From Polyangiaceae bacterium (GTDB lineage Bacteria; Myxococcota_A; Polyangia; Polyangiales; Polyangiaceae): DNA of 51,603 nt. The notes under the pieces were generated by a model. That model ran no database searches. It was not told the DNA's origin and saw only the letters and a list, made by a program, of their open reading frames with translations. A program made the translations under genes and the position numbers. Where the stretch lies: NCBI GenBank assembly GCA_013214025.1, contig JABSRN010000145.1, forward strand, positions 1 to 51,603, written 5' to 3'. This document shows positions 36,787 through 45,058 of the stretch, piece after piece (position 1 is the first letter of the stretch; every line of letters starts with the position of its first letter).

Positions 36787-37620
36787 GTGACCACCGCCGC
36801 CGAAAAACTTGAGAAGCTTCGCGCCCATGTGCGTGAGCTCGGCTCCGTGCTGGTGTGTTACTCGGGTGGCGTCGACAGCGCCTTGGTGCTCGCCATCGCC
36901 CATGAGCAGTTATCTGACCAGGCCATCGGAATGACCGCGGTCAGCCCAAGCCTGCCCCAACGCGAAAAGGACGAAGCCGAGCGGATCGCGAAATCCCTCG
37001 GCGCCCGTCACGAGCTGGTGCGCACTGACGAGATGGCCCGCCCCGGCTACGTCGCCAACGGCCCCGACCGCTGCTTCCATTGCAAGAGCGAGCTGTACGA
37101 TATCGCCACCGTCAAACAAGCCGAGTGGAAGCTCACGCATGTTCTCAACGGCACCAACACCGACGACCTCGGCGACTACCGCCCGGGTCTGAGCGCCGCC
37201 GAAAACGCCGGGGTCAAGAGTCCCCTTCTCGCTGTCGGCCTCAACAAATCTGACGTACGCGCCATCGCCAAGCTCATCAGCCTGGAGATCTGGGACAAAC
37301 CTGCGGCAGCGTGCCTGTCCAGTCGTATCCCCTACGGCACTAGCGTCACCCCCGAACGGCTCGCGCAGATCGCCCAACTAGAAGGCGCGCTGCAAGATCT
37401 CGGTTTCCGACAAGTTCGCGTTCGTTACCACGACAAGGTCGCCCGCATCGAAGTCGGACAAGACGAACTGGCCCGCACCGTTGAGCCCAACGTTCGTGAG
37501 GCACTGGTGGCCGCCGGTAAAGACGCAGGTTTCGCGTACATCACCGTAGATCTCGCCGGGTATCGCTTGGGCTCGCACAACGAAGTGCTCAAGGGGCGTT
37601 CGTTGCCGCTGGTTAATTAG
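36787..37620 (+). CDS. larE: LarE-type sacrificial sulfur transferase
   Basis: A 277-aa PP-loop ATPase like LarE, which adenylates a substrate carboxylate (pyridinium dicarboxylate mononucleotide) and donates sulfur from its own Cys during nickel-pincer cofactor synthesis. It has the PP-loop VCYSGGVDSALVLAIA, RCFHCKSELYDIA, VLNGTNTDDLGDYRPGL and KPAAACLSSRIPYGTSVTPERL. With GTG 36787 as start, the Cys of ACLSSR is residue 176, the number of the sulfur-donating Cys in the Lactobacillus enzyme. The frame also opens at GTG 36769. No larB, larC or lactate racemase gene is nearby, so in this organism the acceptor could be different (inference). Confidence 0.88.
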   Translation: MTTAAEKLEKLRAHVRELGSVLVCYSGGVDSALVLAIAHEQLSDQAIGMTAVSPSLPQREKDEAERIAKSLGARHELVRTDEMARPGYVANGPDRCFHCKSELYDIATVKQAEWKLTHVLNGTNTDDLGDYRPGLSAAENAGVKSPLLAVGLNKSDVRAIAKLISLEIWDKPAAACLSSRIPYGTSVTPERLAQIAQLEGALQDLGFRQVRVRYHDKVARIEVGQDELARTVEPNVREALVAAGKDAGFAYITVDLAGYRLGSHNEVLKGRSLPLVN

Positions 37621-37681
37621 CCGCTGGTCAACTCCTTCCGCGCCATTCAGCGCGGAGGCCCGGCTAGTGGCGCCGGCCGAT

Positions 37682-38302
37682 CTAGACGTCCAGCTCCGCA
37701 TAGTGGCCCGCCTCGATTCCGAACGAGTCAGTGACGCCGCGGACCTGTTCACGTCGCGATTCAGTTGACATGCCCCTGACGTCTAGCAACCGTCGGGTCA
37801 GCTCTTCGATACCGGTAATAGTTGCCGGATCCGTGAATTGCCCCGCCTCATTGGACTTCGTTTTCGGGGCGACAATGCCAAGCTCGGCGAGTACGTGCGC
37901 GCCCTGCCAGGTCAGGGTCTGGACCAGTTGTGCGCGGGCGTAGGCGCCGCCTCCGGTGCCCGCGGAAATTATCGCGACAGGTTTGCGATACAACTCTCCG
38001 GAACCGACTATCCAATCAAGAGCGTTTTTTAGCCCCCCCGCAATGGCACCAGCGTATTCGGGACACGCGATCAGGACGGCGTCGCTGTGTTCGATTTGCC
38101 GACGGAACCCAAAAACGGCATCCAACTTTTCATCGCCGAGATCCATGTTCAGCGCTGGAATATCGCCCAGCCCCTTTGCGTCTTCATCGCCAACATGCGC
38201 CGCGCGCTCAATGTACGAACTCGCCACGTCCAGCGCCGCCCGATTCGCCGAGCGCGCTTGAAAGCTACCGCACACCAGAAGAACACGAAAATCCCGAGAC
38301 AT
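37682..38302 (-). CDS. NADPH-dependent FMN reductase family protein
   Basis: A 206-aa flavodoxin-fold protein. It starts with the FMN phosphate loop VLLVCGSFQARSANRAAL, then SDAVLIACPEYAGAIAGGLKNALDWIVG (the conserved PEYxxxxxxxLKNaLDW segment that binds FMN) and KPVAIISAGTGGGAYARAQL. Members reduce FMN, quinones, azo dyes or chromate with NAD(P)H; the substrate cannot be told. ATG 38302 (MSRDFRVLLV) is chosen since the first strand begins there; the frame runs upstream to 38407 with no homology. It is convergent with larE, with about 60 nt between stops, and lies downstream of the FKBP gene. Confidence 0.9.
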   Translation of the reverse strand: MSRDFRVLLVCGSFQARSANRAALDVASSYIERAAHVGDEDAKGLGDIPALNMDLGDEKLDAVFGFRRQIEHSDAVLIACPEYAGAIAGGLKNALDWIVGSGELYRKPVAIISAGTGGGAYARAQLVQTLTWQGAHVLAELGIVAPKTKSNEAGQFTDPATITGIEELTRRLLDVRGMSTESRREQVRGVTDSFGIEAGHYAELDV

Positions 38303-38456
38303 CGAAACCGAGCGTACACCGAAAGCGCTGAACGTGGACTCGCCATAGGGCGAGCTTCCCGCTGAGTTCCGTCCCATGGCACTAGGGGCACTTCCGACGA
38401 AGAGCACGGGGTCGGGCGCTACTCTACGCCGTACACTCCGCGCCGTCGGCGCGCCG

Positions 38457-38849
38457 TTATTCGATCGAGAACAGCTCGATATCGAACACTAGCGTCGCGT
38501 TGGGGGGAAAGCGGCCGAGCTTGCCCTGTTTGCCAAAGGCCAGCTCCGGCGGGATCGTGAGGCGACGTTTGCCCCCCACCTTCATGCCGACGAGCCCGAT
38601 GCGCCAACCTTCAATCAAGGTCTTGCCACTCATCGAATATCGACTCGGTTTTTTGTTTTTACGGCTGCTGTCAAACACACCGCCACCCTTGAGTCGCCCC
38701 GTGTAGTGCACGGTGATCGAATCCCAAGCGCCCACCTCGGCGCCGTTCCCGCGTTTGATGTCGCGGATGATGAGATCCGGGTAATCCTTGGGATCGCGAG
38801 TGCAAGCCAGCAACAGCGTACCGAGGGCGATAGCGAGGAATCGATACAC
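38457..38849 (-). CDS. FKBP-type peptidyl-prolyl isomerase, lipoprotein
   Basis: A 130-aa protein: lipoprotein signal (FLAIALGTLLLAC, Cys16) followed by one FKBP domain, ITVHYTGRLKGGGVFDSSRK, LIEGWRIGLVGMKVGGKRRL, TIPPELAFGKQG, FPPNATLVFDIELFSIE. The active-site pocket residues of FKBP (Tyr, Phe, Asp, Trp, Phe) are visible. It would speed proline isomerisation during folding of envelope proteins. GTG 38849 is chosen because it makes the lipoprotein signal start at the N-terminus; the frame is open to 38927 through a 15-bp duplication. No dimerisation domain as in FkpA is present. Confidence 0.88.
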   Translation of the reverse strand: MYRFLAIALGTLLLACTRDPKDYPDLIIRDIKRGNGAEVGAWDSITVHYTGRLKGGGVFDSSRKNKKPSRYSMSGKTLIEGWRIGLVGMKVGGKRRLTIPPELAFGKQGKLGRFPPNATLVFDIELFSIE

Positions 38850-38885
38850 AGGCGGCACTGGACGTAGAAACGACCAACGCAGGTC

Positions 38886-38915
38886 CGCGCTAAACCCCGC
38901 CGCGCTAAACCCCGC
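38886..38915. repeat. 15-bp tandem duplication upstream of FKBP gene
   Basis: CGCGCTAAACCCCGC is present twice in a row (38886-38900, 38901-38915), 37 nt before the FKBP start and next to the pnp terminator. It is in frame with the upstream extension of the FKBP frame (repeat AGFSA). Confidence 0.85.
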
Positions 38916-38933
38916 CGCGCCCCACAAACGGCG

Positions 38934-38965
38934 AAAGCCGACCTGTCGAAAGACAGACCGGCTTT
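38934..38965 (-). terminator. Intrinsic terminator of rpsO-pnp
   Basis: Hairpin with arms AAAGCCG/CGGCTTT and CTGTC/GACAG around a GAAA loop (read on plus), with a 2-nt internal mismatch, 34 nt beyond the pnp stop on the minus strand. The minus transcript continues with TTTCGCCGTTTG. Confidence 0.65.
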
Positions 38966-38998
38966 GCGCGGAAGTTCCGAAGAACTCAGTCGCGACTA

Positions 38999-41203
38999 TC
39001 AGTCCCGACGGCGGGGGCGATCCCGACTACCACCGTCGCGTCCACGGCCACCGCCACCGTCACGACGGGGGCCACGGTCTTCGCGGCTGCGGGGCGGAGG
39101 CTCGACCCAGCCTTCGGGCTTCTCCATCAGAGCCTTGCGGCTGAGGCGGATTTTGCCGTCACGCTCGACACTGAGCACCTTGACGTCGATCTCGTCGCCT
39201 TCGCTGAATGCGTCGCCGACGTTCTCGGTGCGCTCGTAGGCGATCTCAGAGACGTGAAGCAGAGCTTCGGTGTTCGGTAGGATTTCGACGAAGGCGCCGA
39301 AGTCAACGATGCGCTTGACGGTGCCCTTGTAGGTCTTGCCGACCTCGGGCTCCTCGAGCAAACCTTCGATGATCTTGACTGCCCGACCCACAGCTTCCGA
39401 GTCAGCGGAGGCGATGGAGACGGTGCCGTCATCGTCGATGTTGATGGCAGCGCCGGTCTGCTCGGTGATGCCCTTGATGGTCTTGCCACCGGAGCCGATG
39501 ATGACGCGGATCTGGTCGGGCTTGACCTTGATGGTCGTGATACGCGGGGCGTAACGGCTGAGCTCCTCACGGGTTGCGGGCAGGCACTCGGCCATCTTGT
39601 CCAAGATGTGAATGCGTCCGTCTTTGGCCTGCTCCAGAGCGGACTCCATGATCGAGCGCTCGAGGCCCTTGATCTTGATGTCCATCTGAATGGCCGTGAT
39701 GCCCTTCTCGGTGCCGCAGACCTTGAAGTCCATGTCTCCGAGATGGTCCTCGTCACCGAGGATGTCGCTGAGGATTGCTGTGCGGTCGCCATCTTTGATC
39801 AGACCCATGGCGATGCCCGCCACCGGTGATTTGATGGGCACACCACAGTCCATCATGCTCAAGGTGCCGCCACAGACGGCTGCCATTGAACTGCTGCCAT
39901 TGGACTCGAGAGTCTCGCTCACGATTCGAATCGTGTACGGGAACTCGTCGTGGTCCGGGAGCATGCGGGCGATAGCGCGCTCGGCCAGGGCTCCGTGGCC
40001 GATCTCGCGGCGTGCGGGGCCACGCATGGGCTTGGTCTCTCCCGTACAGAAGGGAGGGAAGTTGTAGTGAAGCATGAAACGCTTCCAGCCTTCGGCGACA
40101 AGGCCGTCGACGCGCTGCTCGTCGGTCTTGGTGCCGAGGGTCGTGGTGACGAGCGCCTGGGTCTCGCCACGCTGAAACAGCGCCGAGCCGTGGGTGCGTC
40201 CGAGCAAACCGGCCTCGCAGGCGATCGCGCGGATCTTGTCGTAGGCACGACCGTCGATGCGCTTCTTGGTTTCGAGAACCATGTTGCGAATGACGAAGGC
40301 CTTACGAGCGTCCAGCTCGCCCTTGATGAGCTTCTCGTTGGCGGCGAAATCGTCGCCCAACTCTTCGCTCATGGTGGAGAGCAGCTTCTTCTTGATCTCG
40401 TCGTAGCCGGCGTAACGCGCGGCCTTCTCTTTGATCACGCAGGCGACGGCGATGTCCGCGTCCACCAGCTCGGCGACGCGCTTGGCGTGGCCGGCATCGA
40501 TCACGGGAACGTCGAACTTGCGCTTCTCTTTGCCGACGGCTTCCCGCAGCTTGTTGATCAGGCCGATGACCTTCTTGCCCTCTTCATGGGCGTATTGCAG
40601 AGCGTCGATGAGATCGCCTTCGCTCACTTCGTCAGCTCCGCCTTCGACCATCATGATGGCGTTTTCGCTAACGGCAACGATGACATCGATATCCGCTTCG
40701 GCCTGCTGCTCGAAGGTCGGGTACGCGATGAATTCGCCCTCGACTCGACAGACGCGAACGCCAGCGATGGGTCCCGCCCAGGGGATGTCAGAAATATGTA
40801 CGGAGGCGCTGGCGCCGCAGAGGGCGAGCATGTCCGTGGGGTGGATGCGGTCGGCGCTGACTACGGTCGCGATGACCTGGGTGTCCTTCTTGTATCCCTT
40901 GGGGAACAAGGGACGCAGCGGACGGTCCATGATGCGCGCGGTGAGCACCTCGGTGTCCTTGAGGCGGCCTTCGCGCTTGAAGAAACCACCCGGGATTTTG
41001 CCGGCGGCGTAGGTCTTTTCCACGTACTCACAGGTGAGCGGGAAGAAGTCCAAGTGGGGTCGCTCCGAGGTGGAGACGGCGGTGACGAGGACTGTGCTCT
41101 CGCCCATGGTGACGAGTGCAGAGCCGTGGGCCTGCTTGGCCAGACGACCTGTCTCGATGGTGAGTTCTTTGCCGCCAACCATGACGGATTCTCTTACGAA
41201 CAT
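38999..41203 (-). CDS. pnp: Polyribonucleotide nucleotidyltransferase (PNPase)
   Basis: A 734-aa phosphorolytic 3'-5' exoribonuclease, a trimer in the cytosol and core of the RNA degradosome. It has two RNase PH domains: the first with IETGRLAKQAHGSALVTMGE and GKIPGGFFKREGR; the second with LLGRTHGSALFQRGETQALVT, PPFCTGETKPMRGPARREIGHG and SMAAVCGGTLSMMDCGVPI with the DILGDEDHLGDMDFKVCG metal site. Then a KH domain (IRVIIGSGGKTIKGITEQTG), an S1 domain (GTVKRIVDFGAFVEILPNTE) and an Arg/Gly/Asp-rich tail (about 705-734). ATG 41203 is used as family homology starts there; an AGGAG lies 12 nt upstream. It follows rpsO as in most bacteria. Confidence 0.97.
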   Translation of the reverse strand: MFVRESVMVGGKELTIETGRLAKQAHGSALVTMGESTVLVTAVSTSERPHLDFFPLTCEYVEKTYAAGKIPGGFFKREGRLKDTEVLTARIMDRPLRPLFPKGYKKDTQVIATVVSADRIHPTDMLALCGASASVHISDIPWAGPIAGVRVCRVEGEFIAYPTFEQQAEADIDVIVAVSENAIMMVEGGADEVSEGDLIDALQYAHEEGKKVIGLINKLREAVGKEKRKFDVPVIDAGHAKRVAELVDADIAVACVIKEKAARYAGYDEIKKKLLSTMSEELGDDFAANEKLIKGELDARKAFVIRNMVLETKKRIDGRAYDKIRAIACEAGLLGRTHGSALFQRGETQALVTTTLGTKTDEQRVDGLVAEGWKRFMLHYNFPPFCTGETKPMRGPARREIGHGALAERAIARMLPDHDEFPYTIRIVSETLESNGSSSMAAVCGGTLSMMDCGVPIKSPVAGIAMGLIKDGDRTAILSDILGDEDHLGDMDFKVCGTEKGITAIQMDIKIKGLERSIMESALEQAKDGRIHILDKMAECLPATREELSRYAPRITTIKVKPDQIRVIIGSGGKTIKGITEQTGAAINIDDDGTVSIASADSEAVGRAVKIIEGLLEEPEVGKTYKGTVKRIVDFGAFVEILPNTEALLHVSEIAYERTENVGDAFSEGDEIDVKVLSVERDGKIRLSRKALMEKPEGWVEPPPRSREDRGPRRDGGGGRGRDGGSRDRPRRRD

Positions 41204-41477
41204 ATACGGTTTGCGCTCCTGCGCGGTGTCGCTGCGTGCGACGTAACGCCAAGCACAAGGAGTGGAACGTTCAGCCCCGGTTCCTAGCTGCGATGAGCTC
41301 GCAGACACGAATCGAAGTTGAAGGGTTCCTCTGATGTGCTTGGATTGGCTCTAGTTGTTTGTGTCTCTATCTACTAATCGAAATCTAAATACGCCAAAAC
41401 GGCGCCAATCCGTTGGCACGTGCAAGCAACCGAATCAGTTTGATCCGGTCGACGATGCTCTGCCCCCCGGCAACAAT

Positions 41478-41747
41478 CTACTTACGTAGCTTGAGAGTGG
41501 TGACGATGCCGCGGTAGCGGTCGACGCTCTTGCCCTTAACGTAGTTAAGGAGCCGTCGGCGTTGGCTGACGAGCTTGAGCAGACCACGACGGGAGTGGTG
41601 GTCCTTTTTGTGGGTCTTGAAGTGCTCCGTGAGGTGCGTGATCCGTTGCGTAAGCAGCGCGATCTGTACTTCGGGGGAACCGGTGTCTGTGTCGTGGAGG
41701 CGATGCGCAGCGATCATGTTCTGCGTGGCTCCGGGAGGTAGCGGCAT
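41478..41747 (-). CDS. rpsO: 30S ribosomal protein S15
   Basis: An 89-aa ribosomal protein that binds 16S rRNA early in 30S assembly. Characteristic sequence: [40 protein letters not shown] and [16 protein letters not shown]; length is exactly that of the family. ATG 41747 has an AAAGGAAAG ribosome site about 12 nt upstream. It is the first gene of the rpsO-pnp operon, with pnp starting about 275 nt later. A strong promoter is visible 38 nt upstream of the start. Confidence 0.98.
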   Translation of the reverse strand: MPLPPGATQNMIAAHRLHDTDTGSPEVQIALLTQRITHLTEHFKTHKKDHHSRRGLLKLVSQRRRLLNYVKGKSVDRYRGIVTTLKLRK

Positions 41748-41784
41748 TTATACTTGGGCTTTCCTTTAAGTCTTTCGGGCCGGG

Positions 41785-41812
41785 AGTATACGCAGACGCC
41801 CCCTTCCGTCAA
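41785..41812 (-). promoter_or_regulatory. Sigma-70 promoter of rpsO-pnp
   Basis: On the minus strand TTGACG (41807-41812), a 16-nt spacer and TATACT (41785-41790). Both boxes are close to consensus, 38 nt before the rpsO start codon. It is the best promoter match I found in the window. Confidence 0.7.
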
Positions 41813-41815
41813 CTC

Positions 41816-41836
41816 GCTATCGACGTCTGCGATAGC
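41816..41836. promoter_or_regulatory. Palindrome abutting the rpsO promoter
   Basis: Perfect 7-bp inverted repeat GCTATCG-ACGTCTG-CGATAGC, ending 3 bp upstream of the -35 box of the rpsO promoter. Size and position fit an operator or activator site; the protein is unknown. It could also be a remnant stem of the upstream operon's transcript. Confidence 0.35.
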
Positions 41837-42012
41837 CTAACTGTGCGATTTTACGGCACCAGTCCGGAACAGGACCGAGGACCGGGGGCTACCACGATGG
41901 GCCGTATCAGGCGCGATGTCCGTGCTGACGATGCGACAAACCACCTTAACGGATATCGCCTAAGATCTGGTAATGACACATGTATACGAATTCTCTCTAC
42001 TCCTGCGACCGC

Positions 42013-43821
42013 TCAGAGGTAGGCCTCTAGGAGGTCGCTGAACACCTCGCGGAAGGCGTCGCTCACCACCCTCTCGCTGCCCGCTGCGGTCCCCTGCTCC
42101 AGCGCCTCTCGGGTGGTTCGTTCCAGATCTGCCAGCGTCACGCGGGCGATGGCCTCACGGATTTCAGGGATGGCGGACGCCTCCATGGACAGGTCCCGGA
42201 TGCCAAATCCGAGCAGGACGGCCGCGCCCAACGGATGACTCGCCATCGCTCCACATACTGAAACGGGACAGGCATGCTCCACTCCAGCTTTTGAGACGAT
42301 ATCAATCAGTCTCAAAATAGCGGGATCAAAATACGATGCGAGCCCGGCCAACGCACGACTGGTCCGATCCACCGCTAGTGAATACTGAACTAGATCGTTA
42401 GTGCCGATGCTGAGGAAGTCCGCTTCCTGGGCAAGCAGATCCGCCATGATCGCGGCCGACGGTACCTCCACCATCGCGCCGAGCGGGATGGTCTCGGAAT
42501 AGGCATGGCCCGCGTCACTCACCTGGCGAATGGCGCGATCGAATAAAGCCCTCACCTCACGCAGCTCTTGGATTCCGCTGATCATCGGAATCATGATGCG
42601 CAGGGTGCCGTGAGCAGACGCCCGCACCATGGCGCGTAGTTGCGCGAGGAATAACTCCGGACGAGCTAGAGCCAAACGAACCGCACGTAAGCCCAGGGCC
42701 GGGTTCATGTCGGCGGGCGCGCGAAATTGGCTAACGAATTTATCGCCGCCGATGTCAAAGGTGCGAAGGGTGACCGGGTGCTCGCCCATGGCCTCGACCA
42801 CCGATCGATACACGGCGTATTGCTCGTCTTCGGTCGGCGGCGTGATCCGGTCAATGAATAGAAACTCCGTACGATAGAGACCCACGCCTTGGGCGCCTTC
42901 GTAGCACGCCACTTCGGTTTCTGCCGGCAGCTCAATGTTGGCGCGAATCGATAACGCCTCGCCACACTTGGTCTGGGGCACCCGATCGCGGTGTTCACGC
43001 AGATTCGCCGCCAGTTTCCGGTGGCGCTCGGCGCGAGCCTGGGCGTTCGCGACTTGGTCGATGGTCGGCGAAAGGATCACCTCGCCGCTCACTCCGTCCA
43101 CGATGATCGTATCGTGGTCGCCGAGTAGGCTCGTGATGTTACTGAGGCCCACCACCACAGGCAGTTCAAGAGCGCGAGCGAGAATCGCCGTATGGGATGT
43201 GCGGGTGCCTATCTCGGTGACGAAGCCAAGCACGACGCTCTTGTCGAGGGCGGCGGTGTCGGCGGGGGACAAATCCCTCGCCACGATGATGGACGGCTCA
43301 CGGGGCGCGGGGGACCGTGTACTGCGGCCCTGAAAGCTGCGCTGTACCATCGCGCCGACAAATTCGAAGTCATCGCTACGGGCCGCGATATAGGGATCGG
43401 GAGAATCCCGAAGCTGAGCGCCGAGATCGGCGATCGCCCCCTCTACTGCCCATTCGGCGCACTGGCGATCGATCAGGATGCGTCGTTCGACATCTTCATG
43501 CAGCATGTCGTCCTCCAGCATCAAGACGTACGCCTCCAGAATCGCGACTTCGGCTTTGGCGATGTGATGCTGGGCCCTATCCGCGGCTTGATTCAGCTCC
43601 TCCACCGAGGCGGTCACGGCCGCTTCGTAGCGATCCACCTCGCCCTGGAGCGCGCGCCGACTGACGTGCCGATGAACCACACCGGGGCCCCCCGTGTCCA
43701 TCAGCATGAGCTTGCCGATAGCAACCCCCGACGAGCCACCAATGCCGCGAAAGACTAGCGGCTCCAGTGCAGCGGGGTTGCCTACTGTTGAGTCCTCTTC
43801 ACGATCCGGGGGCAGACTCAC
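42013..43821 (-). CDS. ptsI: PTS enzyme I (phosphoenolpyruvate-protein phosphotransferase)
   Basis: A 602-aa enzyme that takes phosphate from PEP onto a His and passes it to HPr. Start region FRGIGGSSGVAIGKLML; phospho-His in GTRTSHTAILARALELPVVV (His210 from this start); PEP-binding part with GVGLYRTEFLFIDR, RTFDIGGDKFV, NPALGLRAVRLAL, LRIMIPMISGIQELRE, SIGTNDLVQYSLAVDR and VSVCGAMASHPLGAAVLLG, keeping the catalytic Cys though the usual Glu-Leu after Gly is Ala-Met. No GAF domain, so it is a PtsI rather than PtsP form. GTG 43821 is chosen: it overlaps the HPr stop (GTGA) and has GGAGAGG upstream. No sugar permease (EIIBC) occurs here, so the chain is regulatory. Confidence 0.95.
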   Translation of the reverse strand: MSLPPDREEDSTVGNPAALEPLVFRGIGGSSGVAIGKLMLMDTGGPGVVHRHVSRRALQGEVDRYEAAVTASVEELNQAADRAQHHIAKAEVAILEAYVLMLEDDMLHEDVERRILIDRQCAEWAVEGAIADLGAQLRDSPDPYIAARSDDFEFVGAMVQRSFQGRSTRSPAPREPSIIVARDLSPADTAALDKSVVLGFVTEIGTRTSHTAILARALELPVVVGLSNITSLLGDHDTIIVDGVSGEVILSPTIDQVANAQARAERHRKLAANLREHRDRVPQTKCGEALSIRANIELPAETEVACYEGAQGVGLYRTEFLFIDRITPPTEDEQYAVYRSVVEAMGEHPVTLRTFDIGGDKFVSQFRAPADMNPALGLRAVRLALARPELFLAQLRAMVRASAHGTLRIMIPMISGIQELREVRALFDRAIRQVSDAGHAYSETIPLGAMVEVPSAAIMADLLAQEADFLSIGTNDLVQYSLAVDRTSRALAGLASYFDPAILRLIDIVSKAGVEHACPVSVCGAMASHPLGAAVLLGFGIRDLSMEASAIPEIREAIARVTLADLERTTREALEQGTAAGSERVVSDAFREVFSDLLEAYL

Positions 43822-44093
43822 TCGGCCTCTCCGAAGCGATCGTTGATCAATTCGCCGATCTGTCGAACGGCATCCTCCGACCCCTCGCCGGTAGCCCGAA
43901 CTTGAATGGTCGTGCCGCGAGAGCCGCACAGCAGCAGAACGCCCATGACGCTCTTGGCATTGGAGTACTGGTCGTCACGACCCACCTCCACCTCGCAGGG
44001 GAAGCGGCTCGCCAGCCTGACCAATCTGGCCGCAGCCCGCGCATGCAGGCCCAGCTTGTTGGTCACGACAAATTCCGCCTCGGTAGCTGCCAT
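43818..44093 (-). CDS. ptsH: HPr phosphocarrier protein
   Basis: A 91-aa phosphocarrier. The His accepting phosphate from enzyme I is His17 in KLGLHARAAARLV, and the regulatory serine for HPr kinase is Ser48 in NAKSVMGVLLL, so both PEP- and kinase-dependent phosphorylation are possible. The start ATG 44093 overlaps the rapZ stop by one base (TGATG) and the stop overlaps the ptsI start, so expression is tightly coupled. With ptsN upstream it likely works as an NPr-like regulator rather than in sugar uptake. Confidence 0.96.
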   Translation of the reverse strand: MAATEAEFVVTNKLGLHARAAARLVRLASRFPCEVEVGRDDQYSNAKSVMGVLLLCGSRGTTIQVRATGEGSEDAVRQIGELINDRFGEAE

Positions 44094-45058
44094 CAGCGGA
44101 TCCTCCGGGAGCTGGGCGGTCCCATCGCAGGGCCAACGGCATTCTTCGGATCGCGGGAGAGATCTCGATGCACCACATCGATATCCATACCGGTTTCTTC
44201 GGCGAGGTCAGCGGCCAGACGTTCCGACAGAGCCACCGATCGGTGACGCCCGCCGGTACAACCAATGCCCACCGTCAGGTAGCTCTTGCCCTCTTTTTCA
44301 AAGCGCGGCAGGCAGTAGCCGAGCAAGGAGTGGGCGTGAGCGCGAAAGCCCTCGCCATCCGGCGACCCGAGCACATAGTCCCGAACCCCAGCGTCCAATC
44401 CCGAGAGCTGACGCAGCTCTTCCACGAAGTACGGGTTGGCCAAGAAGCGCACGTCGAGCAGGACGTCCGCATCCACTGGCGGTCCGTATTTGAACCCGAA
44501 GGAGACAAAACGTACACGAAGGCCCTGCTGCCCGTCTTGACCCGGTCCGAAGATACCGAGCACGCGCCCGCGCAACTCATGCACATTGAGCGAACTCGTG
44601 TCCACCACGTGGGTCGCCCGGGCCTTCAACTCCACAAGTCGTTCCCGCTCCGTGCGGATACCGTTCAGGACAGCGTTGCTTGAGCTCGCCCCGCCCGCTT
44701 CGGTGGCCTTGCCGAGGGGGTGCGGACGACGGGTGCTGCTGAAACGGCGCAACAAGGACTCGTCTGACGCATCCAAAAACAGAATGGACAACGCGTGCTC
44801 TCTGTCCCGAGCAGAGGCGTCGATGACGGGGATGGCAGACTCCAGGAAACTGCCGACTCGAACGTCGATACCGAGAGCGACACGTTTGACGCCCTCGGCC
44901 CAGCACGCCTTGAGCGTCGAATCGATGACCGAGCTAGGCAGGTTATCGACACAGTAAAAGCCCACATCCTCGAGGGCGTTCAGCACCGTGCTCTTGCCGG
45001 CACCGCTGAGGCCCGTCACCACGACCACCGACGAATTGTTAGCCCCCGCAACCTTCAC
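44093..45058 (-). CDS. rapZ: RapZ-family nucleotide-binding RNase adapter
   Basis: A 321-aa P-loop protein of the RapZ/YvcJ family. It carries the Walker A loop VVVTGLSGAGKSTVLNALED, GFYCVDNLPSSVID, SILFLDASDESLLRRFSSTRRPHPL, SFGFKYGPPVDADVLLDVRFLANP in two parts, and the C-terminal signature VGIGCTGGRHRSVALSERLA. In E. coli RapZ guides RNase E to GlmZ and senses glucosamine-6-P; in other phyla the target is unknown. GTG 45058 is chosen as it overlaps the hprK stop (GTGA); the frame extends to GTG 45112 with non-homologous residues. Gene order hprK-rapZ-ptsH is common in Proteobacteria. Confidence 0.92.
   Translation of the reverse strand: MKVAGANNSSVVVVTGLSGAGKSTVLNALEDVGFYCVDNLPSSVIDSTLKACWAEGVKRVALGIDVRVGSFLESAIPVIDASARDREHALSILFLDASDESLLRRFSSTRRPHPLGKATEAGGASSSNAVLNGIRTERERLVELKARATHVVDTSSLNVHELRGRVLGIFGPGQDGQQGLRVRFVSFGFKYGPPVDADVLLDVRFLANPYFVEELRQLSGLDAGVRDYVLGSPDGEGFRAHAHSLLGYCLPRFEKEGKSYLTVGIGCTGGRHRSVALSERLAADLAEETGMDIDVVHRDLSRDPKNAVGPAMGPPSSRRIR

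Noticed and set aside
39950-41287. A 445-codon plus-strand open frame opposite pnp
   Set aside because: Antisense to an intact PNPase gene; long antisense frames are expected at this GC content.
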